From the NCBI GenBank assembly GCA_019217005.1, contig JAHBNG010000123.1, forward strand, positions 1 to 45,184: DNA of 45,184 nucleotides. The letters run 5' to 3'. Under the pieces are notes generated by a model, which was given only the letters and a program-made list of their open reading frames with translations, made no database searches and had not been told where the DNA came from. Shown in pieces: positions 8,424-17,500 of the stretch. The stretch is from Chloroflexi bacterium TSY (lineage in GTDB: Bacteria; Chloroflexota; Anaerolineae; Caldilineales; Caldilineaceae). The translations under genes were made by a program, and so were the position numbers. Each line of letters opens with the position of its first letter. The stretch's first letter is position 1.

Positions 8424-8740
8424 TTGTCTCAAACGGCTGAACCATTTTGTCAAGACGGCAAATTTTCCTCTTTTTTTGATTCTGCGGAAAAATTTGCCAT
8501 CGCCGACCTCGCTGCATAATCTGAGGTGATATGCATTGTTCTTACACGTTTTATTGTTCGGTGCATTCGATGCTTGACAAAATAATTCTGCCGTGAGGGT
8601 CACCATTACCAGGAAAAAGGCCGAGAATAGTAACTTTTTATGTCTACTTGTTGCGTAACACCTTTACTTTACTTTTATCTGCCTTTCTCTATCTTATTTT
8701 TCCCCTTTCGTGGTCTTGACATTTGGGGTCACTATAGCAA

Positions 8741-9043
8741 ATAAATCGTGCTTTCAACGACATTCATCTGTGCAGCTAACTCTCTGACCTTGAGATCAGT
8801 CTCAAATCGCCGGCGAAGCAAATGAGCATCTTGGTCATGAGTTTCGGCCAGTTTTTCAAGAGCGTTCTGCAATATCTGATTGTGAGCTTCTTGAACGCTC
8901 TTTTCCCCTCCTGTCAATGCTTCCTGAAACAGATAGAGGTAATCAATCGGACTCTCCTCCTGAGCACGCTGATGCCAACAGTGAAGCACTTGTCTGAGAT
9001 GTTCTGGAAGAGCTTGATATGAGTCAGTGGACGAATTACTCAT
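8741..9043 (-). pseudogene. STAND/NB-ARC ATPase, N-terminal HTH part cut off by IS3
   Basis: This 101-codon segment ends at the IS3 target site. Its last third is a sigma-70 region 4-like HTH (LLRRRFETDLKVRELAAQMN, then VVESTIY), the usual N-terminal effector of a class of bacterial NB-ARC ATPases in which STIY is followed by xxQ(K/R)EAI, exactly what resumes at 7116. After the junction the present reading gains two alien residues and a stop (to 8732). The ATG at 9043 begins MSNSSTDSYQ. A 136-bp MITE lies 53 bp upstream. Confidence 0.75.
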
Positions 9044-9095
9044 AGGATGAATTCCTAACGGTATCTTCGGTATGATTTGAGCCGGGAAATAGCTT

Positions 9096-9231
9096 CTATA
9101 GCCTTTCAGGAAAAACTTTTCCAGTCGTTGATGGCATTTCAGCCGGTTAGCTAGTCAGCCAGAGAGCTGACCAGCTGAAATGCTGACAAGCTACTATTTT
9201 GCGTGGAAAAACATTATCTGAACATCTATAG
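9096..9231. repeat. 136-bp MITE-like element, copy 2
   Basis: Same length and ends (CTATAG to CTATAG) as 2775-2910, with around one in eight bases different. Terminal inverted repeats are clear (CTATAG-TTCAG-TTTTTCC on the right arm). It stands immediately upstream of the STAND ATPase start, so it may carry or disrupt that promoter. The remainder of 9232-9507 shows only a hairpin at 9374-9408. Confidence 0.7.
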
Positions 9232-9373
9232 CAGGAGCAAATAAGAAACGTACATTTGACCCTACGATTCCAGAATAGCACATTTTGAAGAACGAAACAA
9301 TGGATTATATAGACATTGGATAGATTCTAGATAGGTTTTTAGAGATAGCCGATAGGGGAAGTTCGGATACGGA

Positions 9374-9408
9374 CGTCACGGAGTGCTTATCCGAAAAGCT
9401 CTGTGACG
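9374..9408. repeat. Hairpin-forming repeat CGTCAC/GTGACG
   Basis: CGTCACGGAGTGCTT pairs with AAGCTCTGTGACG with one mismatch and one bulge. An alternative pairing uses TTCGGATA (9362-9369) with TATCCGAA (9388-9395), so the region has two mutually exclusive folds. It lies about 100 bp past the end of the MoxR gene. Without a T-run it is not a clear terminator. Confidence 0.5.
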
Positions 9409-9507
9409 ATGCATTTTCACTCGAGAGGCTGGTTGGCCTCACAACTACTTTCGGAATAGGTTCTTAAACCTGGGATAATCAGGGCAGTTTTTATCGAGGG
9501 ACGATAT

Positions 9508-10500
9508 TCACAATGATTTTGAGGGTTCTTTCCAGAACTCAGATTCCCAATTCTCCTCTACCGGCACAGGTGTCTGTTTGAGCACTTTGGCTAGGATTTC
9601 CTCCACTGACTGGGCGTGGAGGCGAGTTTCCACATGCGGAATCAATCGATGTGCCAGCACGGGACCTGAGACCAATTTGATATCATCAGGTATGACGTAG
9701 TTGCGGTTGCGGATTGCAGCCAGAGCCTGACTTGTGCGATAAAGCGCTAATGACCCACGCGGGCTGGCCCCCAAAGAGAGCGCAGAATCTTCCCGCGTTG
9801 CCTGAATCAGATCCAACAGATAATCTTCTAAAATAGGATGCATATAAACCTGACAACAGAGCTGGTTCGCGGCTTCAATTTGTTCGACAGAAATCACAGG
9901 TTCGATTGAAGACAATGGATCGGCTGTGCGAAAACGATGCAAGATCTCGCGCTCTTCTTCCCGTTCTGGATAACCCAAACTAAGCCGCATTAAGAATCGA
10001 TCAACCTGAGCCTCTGGCAGGGGAAAAGTTCCATCTAGCTCCACTGGATTCTGCGTCGCCAAGACCAGAAACGGATAGGGCAATTGTCGCGTTGTTCCAT
10101 CGACTGTCACTTGGCGCTCTGCCATGGCCTCTAGCAGTGCCGATTGGGTACGCGGACCGGCGCGGTTAATTTCGTCGGCGAGGACAACTTGTGCCATAAT
10201 CGGACCAGCACGATAGTCAAATAGATTTGTTTGTTGGTTAAACACATTGACACCCGTAATGTCAGACGGAAGCAGATCGGGCGTGAACTGAATGCGTTGA
10301 AATGAACAGCCCAACGAACGTGCCAATGTGCGGGCCAACATCGTTTTTCCTGTCCCTGGCACGTCTTCCAACAATACATGTCCTTCGCAAAAAAGCGAAA
10401 CGAGCAGCAGTTCAATCACGTCATCTTTGCCAACGATTACATTTGCAACATTGTCACGTACACTGCGCGCAATCTGCTGAATGGGAGCAATATCGATCAT
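9508..10500 (-). CDS. MoxR family AAA+ ATPase
   Basis: A 330-residue MoxR-type AAA+ ATPase, a chaperone-like family that matures or activates metalloenzymes and partner VWA/DUF58 proteins. Visible motifs are Walker A EDVPGTGKTMLA, Walker B VVLADEINRAGPRTQ, the MoxR signature SALLEAMAERQV, sensor 1 LATQNPVELDGTFPLPEAQ, and the arginine finger segment DRFLMRL, followed by a full C-terminal lid domain (SPRGSLAL). The reading frame stays open to 10593, but homology begins at MIDIAP, so I place the start at the ATG at 10498-10500. The usual DUF58/VWA and transglutaminase neighbours are missing: the next gene upstream is an IS element, so the operon may have been broken. Confidence 0.92.
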   Translation of the reverse strand: MIDIAPIQQIARSVRDNVANVIVGKDDVIELLLVSLFCEGHVLLEDVPGTGKTMLARTLARSLGCSFQRIQFTPDLLPSDITGVNVFNQQTNLFDYRAGPIMAQVVLADEINRAGPRTQSALLEAMAERQVTVDGTTRQLPYPFLVLATQNPVELDGTFPLPEAQVDRFLMRLSLGYPEREEEREILHRFRTADPLSSIEPVISVEQIEAANQLCCQVYMHPILEDYLLDLIQATREDSALSLGASPRGSLALYRTSQALAAIRNRNYVIPDDIKLVSGPVLAHRLIPHVETRLHAQSVEEILAKVLKQTPVPVEENWESEFWKEPSKSL

Positions 10501-10655
10501 AAGTGTTGATTCGTCATTCGTGTGTGGTGAGTGGATAAAAATAGTGCAAAACAACCTGTGGCTTGAGCCAAGATCGTTAAACTGGCATATCATGCCACAG
10601 AATCGTCTTGTTCACAATACCGTAGCTTGTTTAGACTAGGTACAACGGTGCGATT

Positions 10656-10697
10656 ATTGGCTATCAGCTATTAGCTATTGGCTATTGGCTGTCAGCT
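10656..10697. repeat. Short tandem repeat of GCTATTGGCTAT type
   Basis: Five or so imperfect 7-8-bp units (GGCTATCA, GCTATTA, GCTATTG, GCTATTG, GCTGTCA) run in tandem just before the left end of the IS1595 element. No function can be assigned. Confidence 0.5.
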
Positions 10698-10700
10698 TAA

Positions 10701-10709
10701 AAGGAAATA
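10701..10709. repeat. Target duplication AAGGAAATA left of IS1595
   Basis: AAGGAAATA immediately precedes GGCTC at 10710 and is repeated immediately after GAGCC at 11748-11756. A perfect 9-bp match (8 bp if one base belongs to the element) is the size expected for IS1595. The duplicated sequence contains AAGGA, the likely ribosome binding site of the downstream ATPase gene. Confidence 0.85.
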
Positions 10710-11747
10710 GGCTCATATATGAAAGTAGGTGAAAAGTATGTAAAATAGGGAAAGAGGTCAATGAGAAAAAAGAAAAGAGAAAAAGAGCCATGAAAATGCG
10801 ATATCCGATCCAAGAACTGATGAGCGAAGAAGGCTGTTATGAGAGATTGTTAGAGATCTTGCATCCAGAAGGGATGCAATGTCCAGATGGACATAGATTG
10901 CCAGAAGGGCAAGCGCCTCACAGTCGAGAGCGAGCCCCGGGGAATAAGCACAGATGCCGAGAATGCGGCAAAGTATACGATGCCTTTACGAATACAGTCT
11001 GGTCTGGAACGCATTACAATTGTGTGACGATAGTCTTAGTGATGCGAGGCATCATTCAAGGGACACCAACGCTGCATCTATCAGAGGAACTGTCTCTGAA
11101 CTATAGTACGTTGTTGGAGCGTCGCCATCGGATCCAGAATACGGCGTTGCTCCAAGCCGCAGCCGCTTCCCCCTTTTTCGCGATTCTGTAGCTGAAGCCG
11201 ATGAACTGTACCAGAATGCAGGAGAGAAAGGCGATTACCATCCCGATCCAGATGACCCGCCCAGACCTCGAGCCAACAAGCGCCGTGGACGAGGGACGAT
11301 GGAGAACGACCGACCACCGATTCTGGGCGTTGTGGGACGAACCTCTGGCCAAGTCCAGTTCACGGTCTGTGACAACACACAACAAGCAACCATTGTTCCT
11401 TTAGTTGTTGCTTGCTCTCTCTCCCTGGCACCACTCTCTATACCGACGAGTGCAACGCCTACAATCCCATTGCGGAGACTGGTCGCTCTCATGCCACTGT
11501 TTGTCACTCCCGGTACGAATGGGCTCGCGATGATGATGGCGACGGCATTCGGGAAGTTCACTGCAACACCATGGAAGGCATTTGGACTGGTCTACGCAAT
11601 TTTCTGCGTCCCTTTCGGGGTGTTCATAAACGTTATCTTGCCCAATATGTTGCCATCTTTGAATGGACTCACAATCTCAAATTCGTCAATGACTCCTTTC
11701 TTCGCTCTCTCATTGACTCCCATTTCACCTATTTTCATTCATGAGCC
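10710..11747 (+). mobile_element. IS1595-family insertion sequence, inactive
   Basis: The 1038-bp element has matching ends: GGCTCATATATGAAAGTAGG at the left, and its near complement CACCTATTTTCATTCATGAGCC at the right, about 26 bp with few mismatches. It is bounded by a perfect 9-bp direct repeat. The transposase inside has two frameshifts. The element separates the ABC-class ATPase gene from whatever promoter it had. Confidence 0.88.
10790..11744 (+). pseudogene. IS1595 family transposase, two frameshifts
   Basis: Three overlapping frames together give a complete IS1595 (ISXO2-like) transposase. Frame one (10790 to about 11160) has the zinc-ribbon-like C-x-D-G-H and CRECGKVYDAFTNTVW segment. 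It then shifts into ADELYQNAGEKG and ANKRRGRGTMENDRPPILGVVGR, and shifts again into TTLYTDECNAYNP, HCNTMEGIWTGLRNFLRPF and YLAQYVAIFEWTHNLK. First D (DELYQ), second D (YTDE) and the late E (TMEG) are all recognisable. It is inactive as sequenced. Confidence 0.85.
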
Positions 11748-11763
11748 AAGGAAATATTTCGTC

Positions 11764-13493
11764 ATGAGGAACCATCTCGATCTCAAAAAACGCTCTCTCG
11801 GATTGACGGACGTGGTTACAAAGCATACAAAGAGATTCGCGGTGCCTATTTATTCCCCAACTTCACTCTTTTGGTTGAATATGTTCAAGGTGATCCTTTT
11901 GCTGCACCAAGCCGAATACGGGTTCATGTATCCCAACACATTGCCCAATATCCAAGTTGGTCTTATTCAACGAAGAGCCGTCGGGTTGCTCTGGAAACCT
12001 ATCTCGCTCTCCTCTTTGCTCAGGTGAGTCGGCAGCAGTCGGAGCGGAGCGGCTCTGGCAAAAGCGGCTTGATTGCCGTTGATGTGCCGGGACAAGAGAT
12101 CCTAGAACGCACCGCGATCAATGTGGACACCGAAAAAGTAGAGGCACGCTTTGTTGTGGGCTTGCCAGCACAGGGACGCCGCGTGCTGGGACGAGCCGCG
12201 ATCGACCTCCTTTGTCATCGATTGCCCCAAATTGTCAAATCTGCGCTCTTTTATACTAACTATACAACCAATGAACGAAAACTGATTCAGCGCTTTGTTG
12301 AGACAAACGAGGATGCGGACGCATTGCGTAGACAACTGGTTGCTCATGGATTGGTGGCGTTTGTGGCAAACGACTCATGTTTGCCCAGACGTTCCGGCGT
12401 CGATGAGCGCCCACTTGAGCAGAACCAAAGCATCCCATTCCAAAGTCCCGCCTCGCTTCAACTCACCTTAGATTTGCCCAACCATGGCTCCGTGACAGGA
12501 ATGGGTCTTCCGCAAGGCGTCACCCTTGTCGTGGGTGGCGGTTTTCATGGCAAGTCAACCTTACTCAATGCACTAGAACGAGGCATCTATAACCATCGTC
12601 CTGATGATGGTCGCGAATTTGTCGTCACTGACCGGCATGCAGTCAAAATTCGTGCCGAGGATGGACGCAGTATTGCAGGCGTCGATATCTCGCCATTTAT
12701 CGATAACCTGCCTGGTGGGCAATCGACTCGCTCGTTTGAGGCCCTCAACGCCTCTGGATCCACATCTCAAGCGACCAACATCATGGAAGCTCTGGAACTT
12801 GGCGCAAGGCTCTTGTTGATCGACGAGGACACCGCCGCAACCAATTTTATGATTCGCGACCAACGGATGCAGGCACTCATTGCACCCGAAAAAGAGCCGA
12901 TCACACCCTTTATCGATCAGGTACGCTCACTCTATGCTGAACATGGCGTCTCGACCATTCTCGTGATGGGTGGGAGTGGCGACTACTTTGATGTTGCCGA
13001 CACGGTTATTGCCCTAGATAACTATCGACCGCAGGACGTGACAGCCGAAGCCAAACAGATCGCTGCTCGTTTCGGCATAAATCGTGCCCATCAAGATAAG
13101 AGGCAATTTGGAGCGGTGACCCCTCGTGTTCCGCTGCGTCGCAGCATTGATCCGCGCAAGGGGCGTCATGAGATCAGCATCAAGGTCCGCGGACGGCAGG
13201 TCATTCAGTTGGGTGAGGAGACGATTGATCTGGCTGCCATTTCGCAAGTTGTCGACGAAAGTCAGACGCGCGCGATTGCGGCTGCGCTTGGGTATGCGTG
13301 GCAACGGTATATGGACAACCGACGGTCGCTGCGTGAGATCATCGAGGCTGTGATGGATGATGTTGCAACAAATGGACTGGATGTGCTCGATCGACGCCTG
13401 GTTGGAGACTTGGCGTCTTTTCGAAAATTTGAGTTGGGGGCTGCGTTAAATCGGCTACAGGGCTTAGCAGTTCGCAAAGGAGTGAGCATTTAA
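11764..13493 (+). CDS. ABC-class P-loop ATPase (PF09818 type), probable frameshift near start
   Basis: The protein matches the predicted ABC-class ATPase family, cytosolic and of unknown role. Visible are the family N-terminal pattern SRIDGRGYKAYKEIRG, the VEYVQGDPFAAPSRIRV block, Walker A VVGGGFHGKSTLL, the LPGGQST signature-like loop, and Walker B ARLLLIDEDTAATNFMIRD. The uninterrupted frame starts only at a TTG at 11871, but homology continues upstream. An ATG at 11764 gives MRNHLDLKK, then needs one extra A in the A6 run at 11785-11790 to continue as TLSRIDGRGYK. AAGGAA 11 bases before that ATG is a good Shine-Dalgarno. Full length would be about 576 residues. The IS1595 element ends 16 bp upstream. 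A low-complexity QQSERSGSGKSG stretch is unusual for the family. Confidence 0.85.
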
Positions 13494-13650
13494 TAAGTGA
13501 CGAACGATTAATTATTAAATACTTGATGTGATGCGGTTTCAGTCATCAACGAATAAACTTTGCCATCTGGACGATACGATGACGAACATGTGTGACGCCA
13601 GCTCCAAAGTATTTGGTAACGAAAAATCTTAACAAACAGAGCAAGTTTTA

Positions 13651-13692
13651 TGCAGAGTTGCAAGGTGGCTAGTCGAACCCTGCAACTCTGCA
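13651..13692. repeat. Inverted repeat TGCAGAGTTGCA
   Basis: TGCAGAGTTGCAAGG (13651-13665) pairs with CCCTGCAACTCTGCA (13678-13692) around a 12-base loop, one mismatch. It lies 160 bp past the ABC-class ATPase stop and has no T-run, so its role as a terminator is doubtful. The rest of 13494-13750 holds nothing recognisable. Confidence 0.6.
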
Positions 13693-13755
13693 ACAACTTG
13701 TCGGTTTGAGGCACAGCTTCGCTAGATAATTAAGAAAAGATTTTTTTGAAGAGCT

Positions 13756-13793
13756 AAAAAAGAGGAGAAGGAACACTGTGTGCCCTTCTCCTC
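13756..13793 (-). terminator. Rho-independent terminator on minus strand
   Basis: A 10-bp GC-rich stem, GAGGAGAAGG (13762-13771) with CCTTCTCCTC (13784-13793), is followed on the minus strand by six U (A-run 13756-13761). It would end transcripts coming from the Tc locus, the nucleotidyltransferase gene and the small ORF at 13831-14094. Confidence 0.8.
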
Positions 13794-13830
13794 GAAGTTT
13801 CGGATAATGGTAACGTCCGAAGAGCGATAC

Positions 13831-14094
13831 CTAGTGCAATGAAACCCCTTTTTCAAGTGCCTTACTGTAGCCAAACGCCATTCCTCTCATAGCCTCAAGA
13901 TAAGTATGGAACATTGCCTCTGTATTATATACCATTTCTCCGAAATTGTCAAGCGTTTTTTGCGACCAAATTTCAAGAATCATAGACCATAAATCGCGTC
14001 GTACCCGAGCAGAAAGAAGGCTTTTCTTTCGTATGAGTCTAGTACAGTGTAACCGATGTTTTGATAGATTAGAGACAGTCAAATCGTAGGTCAC
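13831..14094 (-). CDS. Hypothetical protein, 87 residues
   Basis: I do not recognise this protein. It is basic at the N-terminus and has a hydrophobic, tryptophan-containing middle (LWSMILEIWSQ). It would start at a GTG (14094) without a good ribosome binding site; an internal ATG is possible. Support for its being real is positional: it lies between the nucleotidyltransferase gene and a strong minus-strand terminator 38 bp past its stop. It lacks the R-x4-6-H motif of HEPN proteins, so it is not an obvious HEPN partner of the nucleotidyltransferase. Confidence 0.3.
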   Translation of the reverse strand: MTYDLTVSNLSKHRLHCTRLIRKKSLLSARVRRDLWSMILEIWSQKTLDNFGEMVYNTEAMFHTYLEAMRGMAFGYSKALEKGVSLH

Positions 14095-14162
14095 TTCAGA
14101 GAAGTGACGAGCGCCAACAGCCCGGGATCTTCACTTGGAAACCTATCGTTCTCTTGCCACTT

Positions 14163-14186
14163 GTCCCGCCGGAGACGGGACCTACG
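14163..14186. repeat. 24-bp dispersed repeat, copy 1
   Basis: The sequence GTCCCGCCGGAGACGGGACC with a further TACG recurs at 42737-42760 with two changes. It contains a small hairpin (GTCCCG/CGGGAC). Here it overlaps the stop codon of the nucleotidyltransferase gene, supplying the TAG on the minus strand. Confidence 0.55.
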
Positions 14187-14577
14187 GTAAATTGCTAGAA
14201 CTTCGATTGCACTGCACTAGAGCCATTCCATCAGAACGCTGATAGAGTACAATCCCCGATTTAAGAATCGTGTTGATAAACGAATATTTCGCTCGTCTGG
14301 CTGCATCCATTTCTTCTGACGTATAATAAAGAATATCCGTATGCACGGCGTATTCCGCAAGACTTGCCTCTAGATGGAGTGAGCGGGCATGTCGTGGTTG
14401 ATTGCTGTCGCCAACGATCAGGATATCAATATCACTTGATGGGGTCCAGGTGCCTTTGGCATAAGAGCCAAACAACAGCACATAATCCGGTTCACATGTC
14501 CGTAAAATCACTTTTAGAATGTCCTGGATGAACAGGTCGTCAGCAAAACTTTGTTGTTCTTGGTTAGCCAATTGCAT
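14182..14577 (-). CDS. MNT-type nucleotidyltransferase domain protein
   Basis: A 131-residue minimal nucleotidyltransferase of the DNA polymerase beta superfamily. The catalytic signature is intact: LLFGSYAKG, then SDIDILIVGDS with the paired aspartates, and a third carboxylate in HTDILYY. Such proteins transfer nucleotides to proteins or RNA, often as antitoxin partners of HEPN toxins by AMPylation, but no HEPN gene is visible here. Its ATG lies inside the TcA-like gene: the two overlap by 14 bases, so translation is probably coupled. The last few residues (after about 120) may be read-in, because the stop codon falls in a dispersed repeat. Confidence 0.8.
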   Translation of the reverse strand: MQLANQEQQSFADDLFIQDILKVILRTCEPDYVLLFGSYAKGTWTPSSDIDILIVGDSNQPRHARSLHLEASLAEYAVHTDILYYTSEEMDAARRAKYSFINTILKSGIVLYQRSDGMALVQCNRSSSNLP

Positions 14578-17500
14578 AATGAAGCACCATAAACATTGTC
14601 TTTATTTCGTTGATATCGAGCGACTGAAAATCGGACGCTCCCGTCTGTCGAATCTTCAAATTCCACTCTCCGATTGTCCAGGGCGAGCCAGCTGGCGCGG
14701 AACGTTCCATATGATGGGCATCACCAAATAGGCCGTCCTCAGCTAAATTGGCAGGATTGTCTTCCGCCCAGAGTGGATTGATCGAAACTTCATAATTGAC
14801 GCCATCAGCGAGATTGCCAATCAACTCAATCTTTGAGACTTGAATTTGACCCGCACGGGCCAGGAACGGAAAGTGTTCTTGTTTGATGTTGATCGATAAG
14901 ACTTGATCGATGTCTCCAATTGGATTCAAGGAGCGATGCCATTCCGTTGCGAACTCACGGCGGATGTCGAACAGCTGAACACCAGCGGAGGGCAATGTGG
15001 CGGCGACAGATGCTTGCGCCGCACTTTGCAGAAGAGCACCACCGTCTCGGGCTATATAATCGACGTGAAGAATCACGTCCGAAATTGTGCCAAAATCAAA
15101 CTGATTGTTCTCCTGAGGCATTTCGATCTGCCAGGTACTGATGACGCCAGCATATTCAAAGGGCAGGTATCGATCATCGCGGAAGTTCAGTTCAAACAGA
15201 CCACCATCATTGCGCGCGTGGCTCGTTGCAATTGACTGCACAGATGCAAATTGGTCAACAAAACGGTTGTCGTCATTCTGTCGCTCAAAGTCGCTTCCAA
15301 CCACATTGCTTGTACGGATGCTGTTGCTCGTCAACGTCAGCCGACAGTTGATGCTCGTATAGGGTCCGATAACACACGGTATCGTAATCCGAACGGACTT
15401 GATGCGCCGCATATAATGGCCAGGATAGTCCATGTCAAAGAGCAGTTCAGGCAATTCCACCGTACAAGTGCCGGCTTCTTTGAGTTGGAGGAAACTCAAC
15501 GGCGCAACCTGCTCGAGCGAAATGTGCTTGGTAATCTCTAACTCGCATCGATGTTGTTCCAGATAAGCCGCCTCTAAGCGCCGCAAATCAAAGCCAAGTT
15601 TTTCACCAGAGAGCAAACCTTTTTTCAGACTATCCCAATATCCAAACTTAACGTAGGACGATTCACGAATACCTAGTTCGTGCCGATAACACTGTTCTGC
15701 TCGCTTGGCCATATCATAGGCCAACTGATAACTTTGGAAATAGACAGCTGACAATTGCGAGATCATCCAATCATAGAGAGCTTGATTGGTAAATTTCCGA
15801 TGCATAAAATCATCGACAGATTTAGCATGATCGATTTGAATGGTTTGATTGCGCAATTCATGCTTGGCGATTGCTTCCCGTATTTCGGCGGCTGCGATCT
15901 GACGTTCAATCTGCTCCAACTCTTTTTCGGCTAAATCGCGCTGAAAGTCCCATTCCTCTGCGCGTCGTTGGTAGCTGCCTTGAGTCGACGCCATCGATGC
16001 AAATTTATCTGCTGCGCGAGCAATTGCGGATAATGTTTTGACTGCTTTTTCGGCGGCATCACTAAAATCGTCGCCCCCCGTTCGTCCCGTTGCTTGCGGG
16101 GAACCACCAAAACCAGACGCACCAATCACAAAATCTGGAATGAAGCGTAATCCCCCGGCCAAAATATAGCCCAGAGCAATGCCGGTCTCAGCCAAGGCAG
16201 AAGCTCCAGATAAAGTTACTGAAGTGATTTCCCAGGCATTCATGTAATCTCGATCGCGGTAGTAGTCTCGCCGAGTTTCTGTGACAATCTTTGTTTGTTT
16301 CAACCCCTCCAACTGTTCATTTGCTTCAGCAATCTGCTGTTCGCGCACATCTCGCACCGCTTCGAGCAAGCGTACCTCTTGGGATGAGCGGAGCAGCGCC
16401 AACGCCTCGGCGTCGCGTTTTTCGAGTGCCGAGAGAAGTGCATTCCCCAACGTTTTTACCTCGTTGCAGAATTCAGTCGCTCGCTGCATCATAATTTGGA
16501 AGCGATAGTGAGGAAGCGGTGTGTTCAGATCATTGAGTACGCTGCCCAAATCCAACCCTGCTGCCGCGGCCTTCACAAGCAGTGCCGGATCAATGGGCGG
16601 TTGGAAAAGCGGCAGTTGTCGGACGATTCCTTCAATATTCATGCAGTGTCGAATCTTGAAGAGACGATCCTCCACGCGATCCCAATACTTCAGCAGCAGA
16701 TCATTATGGGGCAAACAAAAATAGAACAGAGTGTCCAACCGAGGCAGTGATTCTGTTGCTTCTTTGGCGCGCGTGAGCTTGGCAGGTGGTGACAATGTAT
16801 TTTCGATTTCTATCAAAGCATTGCCAAAGGTATCTAGATCTGCTTCGAGTTCGTTATAGGTTTTATCACCTACTGGACTGACAGCAGGCACTTTTTCGGG
16901 ACGAGGACCTAAAATTTCGGCGGCCAAAATGTAGAGTTGAGTCGCCTCGTTGATCGACTCGATGCTGTCCTGGCGAAACAGATAGTCACCCCAATCGATC
17001 AGGTTATCAATATACTTCATGACAACCGTGCGTTGGTAGGCAACGGGTCGCCAACGAGCAATCAGATGGGGGTTGAAGGGACTTTCCCGCCATGCATCAA
17101 CCTGCTTTTCGTGGATGGGGCTACGTTTGTTGATCAGCTCCAACAGATTGTCGATCCGTTGCTGTCGATAATCTGCCCTATTTGAATGGTAGAAAGGCTT
17201 TGTTATCCAATAGCGCTGTGGTGATGGCTCAGATCCAATACGCGTTGGGTCAAAAATATAATGGAACCACTGCATGGCCTCTTCGAATCGCTGGTTCTGA
17301 TTCAGACGGCAGGCAATCATGAGCGGGGCATGGAAAAACATCTCCCAGTTATACAGCGAATAGGCACCTTCAAACGAGAAGTCAACATGCTCTCGATTGT
17401 TGCTAGCCCTGACCAACTGCTGCGGAGAGTAGGTTGATCGAAATTCGAAATGATTGAATGGATAAATTCCATCGGGTTCAACCTGAATTTTTCGATTGAG

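Larger units (their letters stand above)
7121..8740 (+). mobile_element. IS3-family insertion sequence (carries a MITE)
   Basis: The element opens with TGACCCCCAAA at 7121 and closes with TTTGGGGTCA followed by nine further bases ending at 8740. It is flanked by ATAA on both sides. The inverted ends are short (TGACCCC) and offset by those nine bases. Inside is an OrfA/OrfB transposase interrupted by a 104-bp MITE at 7453-7556. The tail 8424-8740 is non-coding. The element sits within a STAND ATPase gene. Without the MITE it would be about 1.5 kb, ordinary for the family. Confidence 0.85.

Noticed and set aside
10656..10697. GCTATTGG tandem units as a plasmid-type iteron origin
   Set aside because: Units are imperfect, very short, and there is no replication gene or AT-rich melting region nearby.
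11299..12027. 242-codon plus-strand ORF crossing the IS1595 element end
   Set aside because: Only its first ~35 residues match the transposase; the rest is an out-of-frame reading of the transposase and of the ABC-class ATPase gene start.
13651..13692. tRNA-like T-arm (GGGTTCGACTAG on the minus strand)
   Set aside because: No acceptor, D or anticodon arms can be built around it; it is the loop of a simple inverted repeat.
14163..14186. Start of a CRISPR-like array
   Set aside because: Only two copies exist, 28 kb apart, with no regular spacers; it is a dispersed repeat.
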